Shown: positions 10,985 through 23,583 of the stretch, one piece after another | Position numbering within the stretch: the first letter of the stretch is position 1 | Layout of the letters: every line of letters starts with the position of its first letter | From: Peronospora farinosa | Taxonomy: Eukaryota > Oomycota > Peronosporomycetes > Peronosporales > Peronosporaceae | Assembly (NCBI GenBank): GCA_947646735.1 | Contig: CANTFK010000877.1 | Span: 124,001-188,000, forward strand | Direction: 5' to 3' | DNA length: 64,000 nucleotides | Notes under the pieces: generated by a model | The model's input: the letters and a program-made list of their open reading frames with translations, nothing else | Told to the model about the DNA's origin: nothing | Database searches by the model: none | Translations under genes and position numbers: made by a program

Positions 10985-12240
10985 ATGAGTCACAGACTTT
11001 ACGGGACCTTATCGAAGGCGACCTTGACGAAGCGGTTAATTACGAAAGTTACACCGTCTTTGTGGGATCCGATGGGTCTCCTTTATCTACCATTACGAGT
11101 GAAGATGACACTCCTCATGCACCGAATCCTTTCCCTGAACGTGGTGCTGCAGATGCGCTAACAGCGTTACGTGACTCGCCTGACGTATCGTCAACGGCGA
11201 CGGTTAGCAACCCACTCGACGAGCAGCAGAAGACCATCGACCAAGAGGAAGGCGCCAAGTGCCGGACGAAGAATATGGCGAGGCTTCAGGGCCACCGACG
11301 GTATAGGTTTAAATCACCTACAGTGGAAGAACGCCTTAAGGAGGCATCTGGTCATTCCCTCTCTGGCTGGGCCATTGGGCCTGAGGCCATTTCACCCGAG
11401 GATGTTGCCACGCGAACGGCACTTCGACAACGATATCTGGAACCTCATATTACTACGCAAAGCCAATAATTGGCACGCCTTAACAGGCAAGTACGCGGTG
11501 CGCCAGTCCCTCCCATAAAAGGAGTTCCCATCCTTCTGTACGCTGGGAAAACCGAGGAAGAAGAAGACACGGCATTTAGCCAATAGGCGCATTATGCGCG
11601 ACGTTTAAGTAGCATGTGGACCCTACGGGCAAGTGACGATGTCGCAGATGTTCGTCTCGAACGAAAAATGCGTTACAATTACGCTAAGCTGAAGGCCCGA
11701 GAAAAGTTGAAGTCTCAACGAACGCAATATGCGTCTGCTACCCAGCACCCCAATGTTTCGGCTACTCCTGTAGCCGCGAGTTAACGACAGGCCGAGGCCA
11801 CTAAATCGCCTACCCTCACCACTACTGGTGAGAAGCGTCATTGCCAACAGGTTGGCCCTGCGCACAACGTTCAAAAACGTCCACGGCGTATGGGCAATCC
11901 TGCCGAAGGGGATCCCATGAGTTCCACGACTCGGGATTTTCCCGCCACTTCACCAGATACTGGTTTTGACCATGGCGGCGAATTTTCTGCAGTAGACGTT
12001 CCACATGGAACTGAAGGTTCCCCTGTCCATCAAGCAATGCCGGAGGAGGCCGGTGTACCGGCACAAGTTCATGTCGAGCTACTTCAAGAGGTGAAGTTTC
12101 TCCGTGAGACTGTACAGAAGATAAATACTCGCCTCGAGTCGCTTGAGAAGATTCGAGCCCGAGTGGAGGGTCAGTTTGACCTTTTGGTGCAATTGATCCG
12201 TCCCGTGGCAATGCCGATGAGTTCGGCGCGAGCGCCTTAG
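10985..12240 (+). pseudogene. Antisense frame of family D (aORF), D1 copy, broken
   Basis: Clearly homologous to the intact 427-codon frame at 55,580-56,863. The N-terminal acidic region and the central domain are read at 11062-11469, ending in a TAA where D2 has a Tyr codon. Further stops occur at about 11584 and 11782. The C-terminal coiled-coil part is open at 11890-12240. Because the sense strand here is equally decayed, this copy tells little about selection, but it confirms that the antisense frame is part of the family and not unique to D2. Confidence 0.6.
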
Positions 12241-14802
12241 TATTTACTTGGGACGGATCCTGATACGGTTTGAGCATGCCGACGTAGAACACGGGATGTG
12301 TACGCAATTTGCGCGGCAAAGTAAGCGTATACGCTAGGCCTTTCTTGGTCACGACCGTAAAGGGTCCGATTAATTGCGGACGAAATTTTGTCTTAAAGGC
12401 AGCAGACACTACATTTGTAGGTAGGTTTTAGCATCAAGTAAGACTTGGTCTCCGACCTCATAATCATTAATACATCTTCTGCCTTTAGCATCCGGATATT
12501 TCTTCTTTTTGTCTTGGCTATTAGCCACTGCGTCTTACACATGTCGTAAGACATTCAGTCGCGTTGCGAGAAACGTATTTACCTGTTTTAAACAGTATTA
12601 GGGCTGACATCAGCAAGCCGATCGGCAACCTCTCCCCCACCAAGCCCTGAACCACTCGGTGGTAGCGTTAACGAAACGCGTGGGTGTGTGAGACCATTCA
12701 CATAGAACGAAGTGTAGCCGGTGGAGGCGTGCACGGAGTTATTGAGTGCAAACTCAACAACAGGGAGCATAGAGCTCCAACGCTTATGCGTTTCAGCACA
12801 AACGCTGCGGAGGATATCTTCAACAACGCGATTTATGCTTTCGGTTTGACCATCGGTCTGCGGATGATCCGCTGTGGACATGTCCAAACGGGTGCCTAGC
12901 ACCTGAAAGACGGACTTCCAAAATTTACTCGTAAAACGTGGATCACGGTCAGAAACAATTGCCACTGGCAAGCCTTGTTGGATAAAAACTCGGTCGATAA
13001 ACAATTCCGCTGTACTTTACCATCGATCGATTCTGGAACAGCCGCCAAGTGAGCCATCTTGATCAAATGGTCAACAAAGACCACAATACCTGTATTGCCG
13101 TGCGAATCTTTCGGCAGGCCAAACACAAAGTCCAGACTAATGGGCTCTCAGAACCCAGTGGGAATAGGAAAACTGGCCAGCGGCGCTGCCGAATGGGTCA
13201 AGGGTTTCACATGTGCGCAAATATGTGCTCACCCATTTATATAACTTGGGCCACCAATAACTTTGGCATACTGCCCCATAGGTCTTTTCACGACCCAAAT
13301 GACCACCTATGGCGGTGTCGTGTACCTCATAGAGGATACGATACTTCAGGTCCTCGTCATGAGGAGCCACAATACGCGGTGGATCCGCCACATCCGTACG
13401 ATAGTACAACAGCCCCTTATTTATAGAATATCGATGGAGGCTCGCACGTAATCGTGCCGACAATTTAATGTCCGAGTCTTTAAACCCATCACTGCCAAGG
13501 GCCTGTAGCAGGGCTATACAATGATCATCTTTATCATACGCCGTTTGAATGAGATCGGTAATAGAAGACGACAACGTCGTAACATGAGCAAGCTCATAGT
13601 CAGGTCTGCGTGACAACGCATCAGCCGAAGCATTTTGCTTGTCCGGCTTATATTTCACATCGAAATTATATTCGGCAAAGAATGACAGCCATCTGGCCAT
13701 TCTCTGCGAGAGATGCGGCGACTGAGTCGCAGTGCGTAAAGACGCATGATCGGTATAGATCAGAAAAGGCTTTGAGCCCAGCAGATGAACTCTGAATTTG
13801 ACTAGGGCATACTTCATTGCAAGTAGCTCTTTGTCATGAACTGGATAGTTCTTTTCTGCAGCCTTCAGCTGGCGAGATTCAAAAGCGATTACACGCTCAC
13901 GGCCTTCATCATCTGTTTGTAACAGAGCACTGCCAATGGCAAAATCCGATGCGTCACAGACGACGCTAAACGGTCGGTCAGGGTCTGGCAAAGCCAAAAT
14001 AGGAGCATGTAGAAGGCTCGCCTTCACCGCTTGAAAAGCATCTTCGTGTTCGGCATGCCAACACCATTCCACATCCTTTTTAAGGAGATTGGATAACGGC
14101 CGAGCCATATCAGCGTAATTTTCGCTATACTTGTGTAAGTAATTGGCAAGGCCAAGCCATTTACGCAAGTCCTTCTGAGACTGTGGAACAGGCCAGTCGA
14201 CTATGGCTTTGACCTTGGCGGGATTTGCTCGTAGGCCCCGCTTCCCAATGAAGCACCCTAGAAAGGGAATCTCTTCGGCCCCGAAGATGCACTTGGATGC
14301 ATTAGCATATAATTTATTAGTGCGTATGCACTTGAGCACTGCTCGTAAATGAACTATATGGTTCTCAATATCTGACCGCCCATGTTCAGCTCGGCTATGG
14401 ACAAAAATGTCATCAAAGTACGTCTGTGTATAAATTCGATGAGGTCGAAACAATTGTGTCACCAAACGGTCAAACGTAGCGAAGCATTAGATAGCCCCTG
14501 GGGCATCACTAACCACTCCCAGAGCATACCGCTCGGAGTACTAACAGCAGTAAGCGGAATATCGCTAGCACGTATTAGCAATCGGTAATAATCATCGACT
14601 AAGTTAAGCTCACTGTACATGGTACACCGCCAATATCGTTCTGAAGAACATCCTTTCTAGGTATTGGCGTTTGAGCAGGTATGGTGGCTGCATTAAGCTT
14701 ATTATAAGCATGAACGATACGCCATTAACCATTCGGTTTCTTAACATAGAAAGTGGGTGTCTAGTGCGGAGATTTTCTCTCGCGCACCATGCCCGATGCG
14801 TG
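11822..14802 (-). pseudogene. Family D pol remnant: RT, RNase H, integrase, chromodomain
   Basis: The longest open piece (14465-13137) has RT palm [10 protein letters not shown] near 14410, the RNase H domain ([15 protein letters not shown]) and the start of the integrase zinc domain up to C-E-T. From there an insertion/deletion and stops split the integrase (13126-12588: second catalytic D-R-D-P-R-F and the Glu in Q-T-E-S-I-N-R). The chromodomain with K-W-R lies at about 12,000-11,850. The left border of RT is cut at 14802 by the A insertion. Confidence 0.82.
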
Positions 14803-16114
14803 TGTGGTGGAGTGGGATTCGCAAAATTGCTGATGCGATTACAACTCTCCACTGGCGCCCGGACGACCGACTAACGGAGGGGGTACCCCAATTCCGTGTA
14901 TAAAGCCTTCCTCATCTTGTGTACCCGTCGGTAGGGCGGGTTGCTCTCTTCTCGGTGGACTTGAGTCGATGTTGATCCTAATTGGGTTAGGGATAGGAAG
15001 CTTGGTTATCTTGTGGAAATCGTCACAAGATAAACCGAGTACTTGGTGTGATCTTCCCAATCGATCACGTTTATCCAATAAAGCGAAGCTTGAATCCTCT
15101 GACCATTTGAGCAGAACCTTCGGACCACTTGATCCGTCCTGCACTTGCTTCGCCTTGCCCTACGTGTTTTATCTGCGTCCGATCGCAGTTGAGTTGTGTT
15201 GAGAGTTCTTGCAATCCCTGGCCAAACAATCCAGGGATATGACTTGCGCAGTGTTTAGGCTTCCTCGAGACGTCGGGTGGCCAAAGAATCCAGCCCGGAA
15301 GAGAAGTCGACACGTGTATTAGAAGTAAAATTGAACTCTGTTTAGTGTTAACCAATCAATACTCGAAACCTACGATTCTGCCTATCTGTAGTCCAGGATC
15401 TATCACCACGTGTCACCCTTTCAGAAAAAATCAGATCTCGATATGTGGTCCACCCCAAATGCCTTTGCCATCCCGATCCATCGGCGATCTTGCCTTATCC
15501 TTGGATCGCGATCCGAATCAGATCGCGTATCAGCTCAGGATCGCGGTCGATGCATAATGCGTAATCCTTGTGAGTTGGGTCGCGATCTAGGTCGGATAGC
15601 GGATCTACGTTGGATCGCGATTCTGAGTCGGATCGCGATCAGCCTTGGCGCGGTCTACCTTGGATCGCGTTCAGCCTTGGATCGCGGTTCTGATTCGGAT
15701 CGCGGTTTTGAGTTGGGTCGCGATCTAGGTCGGATAGCGGATCTACGTTGGATCGCGATTCTGAGTCGGATCGCGATCAGCCTTGGCGCGCTCAGCCTTG
15801 GATCGCGGTTATGAGTCGGATCGCGGTTCTGAGTCGGATCGCGGTTTACCTTGGATCGCGCTCAGTCTTCGATCGCGGTTATGAGTCGGATCGTGGCTCT
15901 GAGTCGGATCGCGGTTTACCTTGGATCGCGCTCAGTCTTCGATCGCGGTTCTGATTCGGATCGCGGTTCTGAGTCGGATCGCGGTTCTGAGTCGGATCGC
16001 GGTTCTGAATCGGATCGCGCTTAGTCTTGGATCGCGGTTCTGAGTCGGATTGCGTTTCTGAGTCGGATCGCGCTCAGCCTTGGATCGCGATCGATCCTGG
16101 GTGTGTGGTCCACA
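14803..16114 (-). repeat. 3' LTR of family A element, expanded by repeat array
   Basis: 1312 bp compared with 755 bp for the 5' LTR. The two match over the first part (14803 to about 15480). They then differ because this copy carries about 600 bp of GGATCGCG tandem repeats (15480-16110) before the shared GTGTGGTCCACA end. The fragment at 1-417 has the same expanded array. Confidence 0.85.
15480..16100. repeat. GGATCGCG tandem array inside the A LTR
   Basis: Units of about 18 bp with the core GGATCGCG and spacers such as GTTCTGAGTC, GTTTACCTT and CTCAGCCTT. Some units form the palindrome GATCGCGATC. Higher-order duplication is visible: the segment around 15575-15650 recurs at about 15713-15790. 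Confidence 0.9.
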
Positions 16115-16248
16115 TAACTTGGATCGCGATCTCCACTCCACGAAATTTGTTTAGCCGCTCTTCCACAATCGCCCCCTGCACTGTTAGCCGACATACAGTG
16201 TTGGCCAGACTGTGCATCGCATCCACATTAATTGCCCCAGCCATCCTC

Positions 16249-18519
16249 ATGTCTTCTTCTTCGTCTGCGGCCGCTTCCCCTATTAGCCGGGATTGTTCCG
16301 ATTCCGTCGTATCTGCAAGCTCTTCAGCTGTCTCGAGACCTGGAAAGTCTCGCCTGACTTCCGATCCGCCTGTGAAACATTCTTCCGGATCGCGGATTTT
16401 GCTTCCTTCTACTCGCGTAGAATTCCTGCCCGTGGTGGATCGTCATACCTTGGAGTCGTCAATCGCGGCATTATACAATCGTTTGGACGCCCAAACTGCC
16501 GTCGTGGACAGTTATCGTTCCTTGAAAGATGCTCTACGGGAGCAAGAAGTGCGCTCTACTCGGCTGGAACGTGAATTGCAATCTTTCCGGGAGTTAGCAC
16601 CTCCTCTGTCCAAATTCATCTTGGATCGCTACAAGCGGCTTCAGGAACGTTACGACACTGCGATCCAGAAAGCCCAAGAATTTGAAGATGAACTGGGCCT
16701 GCGAGAGGATCAATCTCAAGAGATTGCGAATTTGAAAACCGCTTTACTCAAAGCAAACACGGTGAAACAGCATGCTCAGGAGAGACACCGACGAGAAATG
16801 GCCGTGACTGAGCAAGTCTTGAAGGATCAGTTCCAGATCCAGCTAGCTTCTTTCCAGGATCGTCTTGATACACTCCAAGCCACCCATGATGATCTTTTGA
16901 ATGAGAATCTTCGCAAAGATGTCTCTTTGGATCAGCTACGGCGAAAAATCTTGGATCGGGAAATGGAACGCGATCAGGCCGTCCACGATCGGGATGCACT
17001 TCGATCCCATTTAGCCCAGCTAGCTTCTGGATCACTCCCAATCATCCAAGCTGATCCTCCTGCACCAGATAGCTCGGCGTCCCGGAAAAGCAAATGGTCT
17101 TCGTCCCCATCAGCGGTCGAACTTCCACCCAAACGTCCTCGAGCCGTAGGCTCTTCTTCTTCGGGCCCGTCTGCCTCCATACAAGGCAAAATTCCATCGA
17201 TCCAGAGAAATGTCCCAGCGCGATCCGCTAAATCAGCTAGTTCCACTGTATTAGCCCGATCTGTCGGATCTAAAAAACGTGATCCGGATGCTTCCAAAGT
17301 TCAAGCAAAACCACGGAGAAAACCTGCCGCCCCTTCGAAGTCGAAAAGGAAGAAGAAAATTCCCACACCTCCGAAAGGGAAAAACAAGAAATCGATTCCT
17401 ACGCCCCGTCCCTCCGAGTCGAATGATGACGAAGAATTTTTGATTTCTGGAGATTCCCTGCTTGCAACCCTATCTGGATCGCGTTCTTCTTCTAGACGTC
17501 GTGGCTCGACAACTGGGGTCTTCCCGCACGTTGCGCCTGGTTCCCCGATCAATGTCGACACCTCCAGTTCCACGTCTGATTCATTCTCAGCATCGCCTGC
17601 TCCACCCGCCTCGACTAAAATTTCGAAAGTGGATCTTTTTGGAGAACCTTCTAGTGATTCTGAGGGTGATGTCAGCTTCACCAGCGAATCTCGTGAGAAG
17701 ATCAACATATTGCTTTTACCACACGAGTACGCCGATCTACCGGCTACTCAGAAGTCGTGAAATCAATGGATCCCTGAATATCGCAAACGAATTCCTCGAT
17801 CGTCAGCTCAGGTCGCGCCATGTTCATCCCGAAGAATTAGCTCCACCTGCGTGGCTGAGTTGGAAGTGGACTTTTTGTACAAGCATCTTTCCAAGCCCAA
17901 AGGATACCCTTTTCCCATACTGACTATATCCAAGATACCGCCATCTATTTCACTATGGACGCCCAGGCTGGTCACTTCGGCGCAAATTGCAGCACTTTAT
18001 GACCAGAAACCATGGAAATCTCTTGATACTTTGGTCACCCCAGTTTCATTTCCGATGACTGGGTAATTCGACGAGCTAAAAGTCCATTATGTTGATTTTG
18101 AAGATCGACACCGGCAAGCGCTTTGAGAATAAACTCACCCGTTGTACCTATCGAAAGAGCAGCGTGAAAGCGATCCAGACTTGGCGAAGTTTTACCGGGA
18201 GCGTAAACAACGTCGATCACGATCTGTTCCCCGCTGTAAAACAGTACTTCGATTCGTTCTTCGGGGAATAATCATGGGGCACTGCGATCTAGATATCTCG
18301 TTGGATCCATTCTTCCTCCATTTCCCTCAGTCCAAAATACCTGTATGGTATCCTGGTTTGGATTGCAAGCAGAAAAACATCCCCAACCTGATTACTGCAC
18401 TGTCGTTATTGGATTCTGCGGAGCCTTGGCGGAACCAATATCGATCCTCTATCGCGGATCACCCCGGTTCATCCCTCGCCCGTTTATCCAGTAAATTTTT
18501 CCTCAAACAGCAATCGTGA
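16249..18519 (+). pseudogene. Antisense gene of family A (aORF), about 750 codons, broken
   Basis: An open frame on the strand opposite to gag-pol, from the Met at 16249 to a TGA at 17758. It is Ser-rich at the start, has a long coiled coil (about residues 65-280: repeated Leu heptads with Arg, Glu, Gln), and a Lys/Ser/Pro-rich basic segment that could be nuclear-targeting (about 17100-17400). The same frame stays open after the TGA to 18066. After small shifts near 18040-18140 it ends at 18519 with a hydrophobic/aromatic domain. It stops 200 bp short of the integrase end, so the two genes converge without overlap. I do not recognise the family. The frame also extends upstream into the LTR array, but that extension is array sequence and I do not count it. 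Confidence 0.55.
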
Positions 18520-18719
18520 TCCGATAACACTTCTTGATCGTTCAATACAATTCCATTTTGTTTCTCCTTTTCGTTACAATTGTCTTCTTTTGTTGGGCTT
18601 CTTTAGCCGCGATCCAGTTTTCCAGACCTTCGATCGCCATACTCATTACACACAAATTTCCTTTCCACCATCCTATGCAACCTTCTTGCATATTATACCA
18701 TCCCAACACTTGATCTCCG

Positions 18720-20855
18720 TTAGCCACCAGATCCCTCTTCATGTGATTGCATCACTTCAAAACGATTCCTGCTAATCTCGCCACGTTCAAAATCTCGCAA
18801 TAGGGCACCACAATTTAAGTCGGCTTCGTCCACCCAGGATGGGTTAGCATAACCTTTCCAGTAGACTTTAAACTGTCTATGTACTCGTCCAAAACGTGTC
18901 TTTCTATCAGACCGTACATCCACAATCTTTTCCACTTCGAATTCATCATCTTCCAGATTGCCTTCGAAACTATCTTCCGGCAAAAGCGCTTCATCAAAAT
19001 CGAATCGATATTCTTCTTCAATCGTCAGCAAATTTTTTAGACGATCGGGGAACGTCTTTACTCTCTTCAACTTGGATATATGTACGACGGGAAATAATCG
19101 ATATGGTGTACCAGAAATCTCCAGGCGGACAGCGTGATCTCCGCACATTTCTTTTACTCGAAAAGGTCCATGCCACATATGTGCTAGCTTTCGGGCGTAC
19201 CCTTCTTTCACACGATCCAAATATAACCAGACTTGCGCCCCTGGTTCAATTTCGTGAGGCTTGAGATTTTCATTGTGGCGATCAGCACGTGTTTGGATCG
19301 CCGTCCTGAGTCTCTCATTTACTGCTTCTCTCGCCCGCTGATAATGCCGCTGCACATGATATCGCCACCTACGTGGATCGCGATCCCGACGCCTCGTACT
19401 CCCTAATGTTAATGTAGCTTCCAACGTAGATCGCGGGTCCCAACCATGAATCAAGAAAAATGGCGTTTCGCCACGCACCCGATCTTGGGCGGTATCGATC
19501 GCGAAAGTTAGGCGTTCGGCATACTCATCCCAGTCTTGTTGATTTACATCAGAGACATACATCTTTAATGCACGAGTCAGAGTTTGCACCATACGCTCAG
19601 CAGTTCCATTTGCTTGAGGTCGATATGCCATCGTTGCCCTTTGCTTCTGTCCAATAATTCGGTTAAACGCACGAAAAAAATCCGACATAAACCCGGGCTC
19701 TCGGTCATGACGTATTGCTTCACTAGCACCAAAACGACGGAAAACACACTCTTCATAATTTTCAGCGATAGTTTGGGCTGTTCGCGACGAACTTGCTTTG
19801 GCGATCACGTAGCCAGAAAATAAATCCACCCAGATAAGTAATTCGGTATTTCCTTTGAACGATTTAGGCAGAGACGGTATGTGATCCATGGCGATAATTT
19901 GGAAAGGATAGGTAGACTGTAGATTCCCCGGTGATTCTCCATCAATCACGGGACGTCCCTTTCCAGTTTCACAATCTGTGCATTGATTCGCATAGCGTTG
20001 AACACTTCGATACAAACCCCTCCAGTGAAAATGCGCTCTAATCCGCTGGTAGGTTCTCCCAATTCCCTGGTGACCCCCTTCCAAACTAGAATGATAATGA
20101 TGCAAGAAATCTTGCTGCAGATTTTCGGGCACCACCGGACGAGCGATTTCGTCCCGATCTTCGGATTTCGTTGTGGTTCCCGGGCAAAAATATAACAGAT
20201 TATCTTCATTCACTTCATAATCATTAGCCATCTTGGCACATGATTTCGCTTCCTCGACCGTCAATGTCGAAATTTCTCCGACCAAATATGCCTTCAGATT
20301 AGCGATCCAGCGTTCTTCGTCTTGGGCACGCTGTATGCGATCACTTCTCATCTGCTGCACCATTTCTTCCTGCAAAATTTGTGGTTGTCGACGTTTCCTG
20401 CGTGGTGATCGAGCGATCGCCGCTACTTTAACCACTGACTTGGTCTCTTGAGGCTTTAGCAATTCATCCAACCGATTAAGCGTAATTAAATCTCGACGAT
20501 CCTCATCCGTAATCATACTCGCCCCCTCTTCTCGTTGCAATGCGATACTAGCTAATCGATCTGCGCTCTGATTCCAATCGCGTTTCATATGTAGAAACTC
20601 ATGAGCAGGCCACGACCGCAATTTCTCCAACGCTTTATGTCGCAATAATTGCAGACCTGGTGCCTTACAATCAATTTCACCACGCATTTGCCGTATCACC
20701 AAATTCGAGTCTCCACAAATTATAACTCGTCTTCTGTCCTGGTGTGTGAGTAATTCAAAACCCAGCAACATGCCGTTGTATTCTGCTTCATTCACTGTTA
20801 GATCCGCTGAACATTTAGAACTGCCTCCAAAATTGTCCACTCTGTTAATTGCCAC
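18720..20855 (-). pseudogene. Family A second RNase H, integrase and chromodomain-like end
   Basis: A 711-residue open segment. Residues 15-125 are a second RNase H of plant/archaeal type: E in N-E-A-E-Y-N-G, D in C-G-D-S-N-L-V, D in W-N-Q-S-A-D; the first catalytic Asp (S-F-D-G-S-A) lies just upstream in another frame (about 20,900). The integrase zinc domain (H-x4-H ... C-x2-C) is about 245-290. The D-D-E core is complete: A-M-D-H (about 322), R-H-D-R-E-P (about 384), G-T-A-E-R-M (about 420). The C-terminal W-K-G-Y and W-V-D-E-A-D-L resemble a chromodomain. The frame break from the first RNase H near 20,840 makes the polyprotein non-functional. Confidence 0.85.
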
Positions 20856-20935
20856 ACAATAGCACTATAAGCTCCACCTTTACGTTTTACTCGTGCCGAT
20901 CCATCGAAACTGACGACCAAAAGACTTTCCGTCTT

Positions 20936-22780
20936 TCATATCGTAGGAGGAGGCATATTTATAGTCCTTCTTGGCTGTTTCCGGGGAGCGATCGCAATTA
21001 GTACCTCATCGACTTCCTCACGGGTCGTTATACTTGCCGCCAAAGCTCCAAGTATTTCTTCCTCTCCTTTCTCGCATTTCTTAACCTCCAACGTCCAAGT
21101 CGATAACAATGCAGCCCACCTTCCTAGTCTTCCATTAAGACCGGAGGATTGTACTAGCCAGGCCAGCGTTGAATAACGTGTAAAAACCTTTATCTCTCGC
21201 GAGACTAGCATAGTATAGCATGTATCCAGAATCCGGAGAAGTGCTAAAACTTCTTTCTCGACCATCCCGTAATTTATTTCATTCGGCTTCAACGTCCGAC
21301 TTGAAAATGTTACCGGTCAATATATGCCATCAAATTCCTGCAGCAAAGCTGCTGAAACCGCCCATTTACTTGCGTAAAAAACAATAACTGGAGATCGATC
21401 TGGATCGAAGTGCTTGAGAATCGGGGTATTTGCGATCTTGGCTTTCAACATAGTGAACGCGATCATCGATTTTTCCCATCTAGTCCGACCTTCTCGATCT
21501 GGATCGCCCCCTGTATCAAGGTCTCGATCTGGATTAGATTGATTCGTTTCTTGCCAGTCACCATCGTTACTCCCTCCAACATTTTTAGCCAGTGTATTCA
21601 CCTTATTCAAACGGCGGATTTCATGGAAATCTGCTTCCCGTAATTCGTACAACACCGACGCGTAAATCGCAAAATTCTCGATAAATCGGCTATAGTAATT
21701 CAAACTCCCTAGAAAAGATTGCATCGATCGTAATGTCTTTGGGAATGGGATATTCACAAGTGATCCTAGATTTTTTGGATGTGCCTCTATTCCAGCGAGT
21801 GAAACTTGATGTCCCAAGTAATCCACCTTTCGTCGTCCCCAAAAACTTTTAGCCAGGCTTATCGACAGATTCCATTCATTGCATGCCTCTAGCAATCGTT
21901 TCACCTTATCATATAAGGAGGTCCACGACGTAGCGGGAATCAGTATGTCATCGATATATGATCTTCTATCAAGCACAGAGGGATTCTGGCTGGTATCCGG
22001 TTCTCCCTCTGAAAACACGTCAATCAATCTTGGCGATCCAGTATTTGGGAATCTCGAATCTGTTGATTCTGCACCGATCGTAGTCGTACTCTTGCCGATC
22101 TTGAGATAGCCATACAACGCATTGTCTATAAGTCGCTGATAAATCTGTGGAGCGTTTTTCAGCCCAAACGGCATTCGCAACCATTTAAACAAACCCGACG
22201 GTGTAATTAAAGCCGAAATCATTCTTGCCCGCTCCGTCATTTCGACTACCCAAAATCCGCTCGCCATATCCAGAGAGCAATACCACATCGCCTTGTCCAT
22301 GTCTTGTAGCAGTTCGCTAATCAAAGGCATGGGATAAACCATTAGTCTCGTCAGTTGGTTCACCCGTCGATAGTCGATACACAAACGGATGTCGACACCG
22401 TTCTTCTTAATAATCACAACAATTGGCGAGGCCCATGGTGAAGTCGATGGTCGAATAATTTTAGCTGATAATAATCCCTTGATTAGGTCAGCTAACTTCT
22501 CACGAAATTTAGGCGCGACTGGTCGCACCCGTTGTGCGATCGGATGTGCTTCACCAACATCTATATCACATACATCTCCACGTGCCGCTGAAGGTAAGGC
22601 ATTTCCTTTGCCGATAAGCAAATGACGACTCTTCCAAATCAGTTGTCGTAATCCTTCTTGATCTTCAGTTAGGGGAACTCCCGGATCGCCCACTTGTATA
22701 TCATCAATTGTGACTTCGGCTGTAGATGGACTAATTTCTGGCAAAACTGCCATGTGTTGATCTACGTCTTCGGCATACAA
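20936..22780 (-). pseudogene. Family A reverse transcriptase and first RNase H, one internal stop
   Basis: Open from 22780 to 21317 and, in the same frame, 21292 to 20936; the only interruption is a TGA at 21317-21319, probably from a Trp codon. RT motifs: V-D-I-R-L-C-I-D-Y-R-R-V-N, the L-R-M-P-F-G-L-K-N-A-P segment, and Y-I-D-D (about residue 269) for the catalytic palm. A spacer of about 50 residues sits between the A-P-Q-I-Y segment and Y-I-D-D, an unusual insertion inside RT. RNase H follows (V-F-Y-A-S-K-W-A-V, then E-K-E-V-L-A). The frame ends at a TGA at 20936. Confidence 0.85.
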
Positions 22781-22816
22781 CTCGCCACTTTCATGATAAT
22801 ATGTTGGACTCTCCAG

Positions 22817-23330
22817 CTACACCTCTTCACTTTTCGTCGAAAATTCTCCCTCGTTTTCCACATCGGACTCATTGTCCATCTTTCGGGATTGTGGATCGCG
22901 ATTCTTTATTGCTGGATCGCGATCCACACATATATCGATAATTGCCGAATCGCAACCCACAGAACTAAGCTCTTTGATTGCCAGATCACGATCCACAGAA
23001 ACACTTTCCATAATTGTTGGATCGCGATCTACATCCTCAATAATCGCAGGATCGCGATCCACAGAAACACTTTCCATAATTGCTGGATCGCGATTTACAC
23101 CATCAATAATCGCTGGATCGCGATCCACAGAAACACTTTTAATGATTGCTGGATCGCGATCTATTATTGTCGGATCGCGATCTCCATAATCATGATTGAC
23201 AAAATTCATATAGTGATCAATCAATTCTGAATCGATGCCCTCGTTGGTGCGAGCTTCCATGACAGGCACATCCTTTACTTGGTCGACTTCTGGCGTCCCT
23301 TTGATCACATTAATCATAAACGGCGATCAT
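22817..23330 (-). pseudogene. Family A protease-RT linker with DRDP repeats
   Basis: About 166 codons dominated by repeats of Asp-Arg-Asp-Pro-Ala-Ile separated by short Ser/Val/Met spacers. The Asp-Arg-Asp-Pro codons spell GATCGCGATCC, so the linker carries at DNA level the same palindromic core as the LTR array. A TAG at 22817-22819 separates it from RT in the same frame; a frame change separates it from protease. Confidence 0.7.
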
Positions 23331-23583
23331 GCTGATCGTTGATGTTCGTCCTTGATCCTTCTGTCTTCTACAACTTTATCACCGACGTCATTATTGTACT
23401 GCATTCATCATTTGATCGCGACGCAAGTTTCACTATTTCCGTAGTCTTTTTTTCTGCTTCCTCCTTTGAACGTGTTAAGATCCTCTTCGGCGTAGGGTAT
23501 GAAGGATGATCCACTAGCGGTCCAGTATATTCTTCCGGTGGTTCTTCTTCCCGATCCGTTTTCGCTTCGAACGCTAATGTCTG

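Larger units (their letters stand above)
10351..14802 (-). mobile_element. Family D Ty3/gypsy, 3' part (D1-left)
   Basis: Matches D2 from inside its 3' LTR to mid-RT (about 59,445). It holds the 3' LTR remnant, the antisense frame, chromodomain, integrase, RNase H and most of RT. The right side stops at the family A LTR (14803). Together with 27,569-28,468 it forms one D copy from which about 2.6 kb (rest of gag, protease, linker, start of RT) is missing. The left end is cut by B1. Confidence 0.88.
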
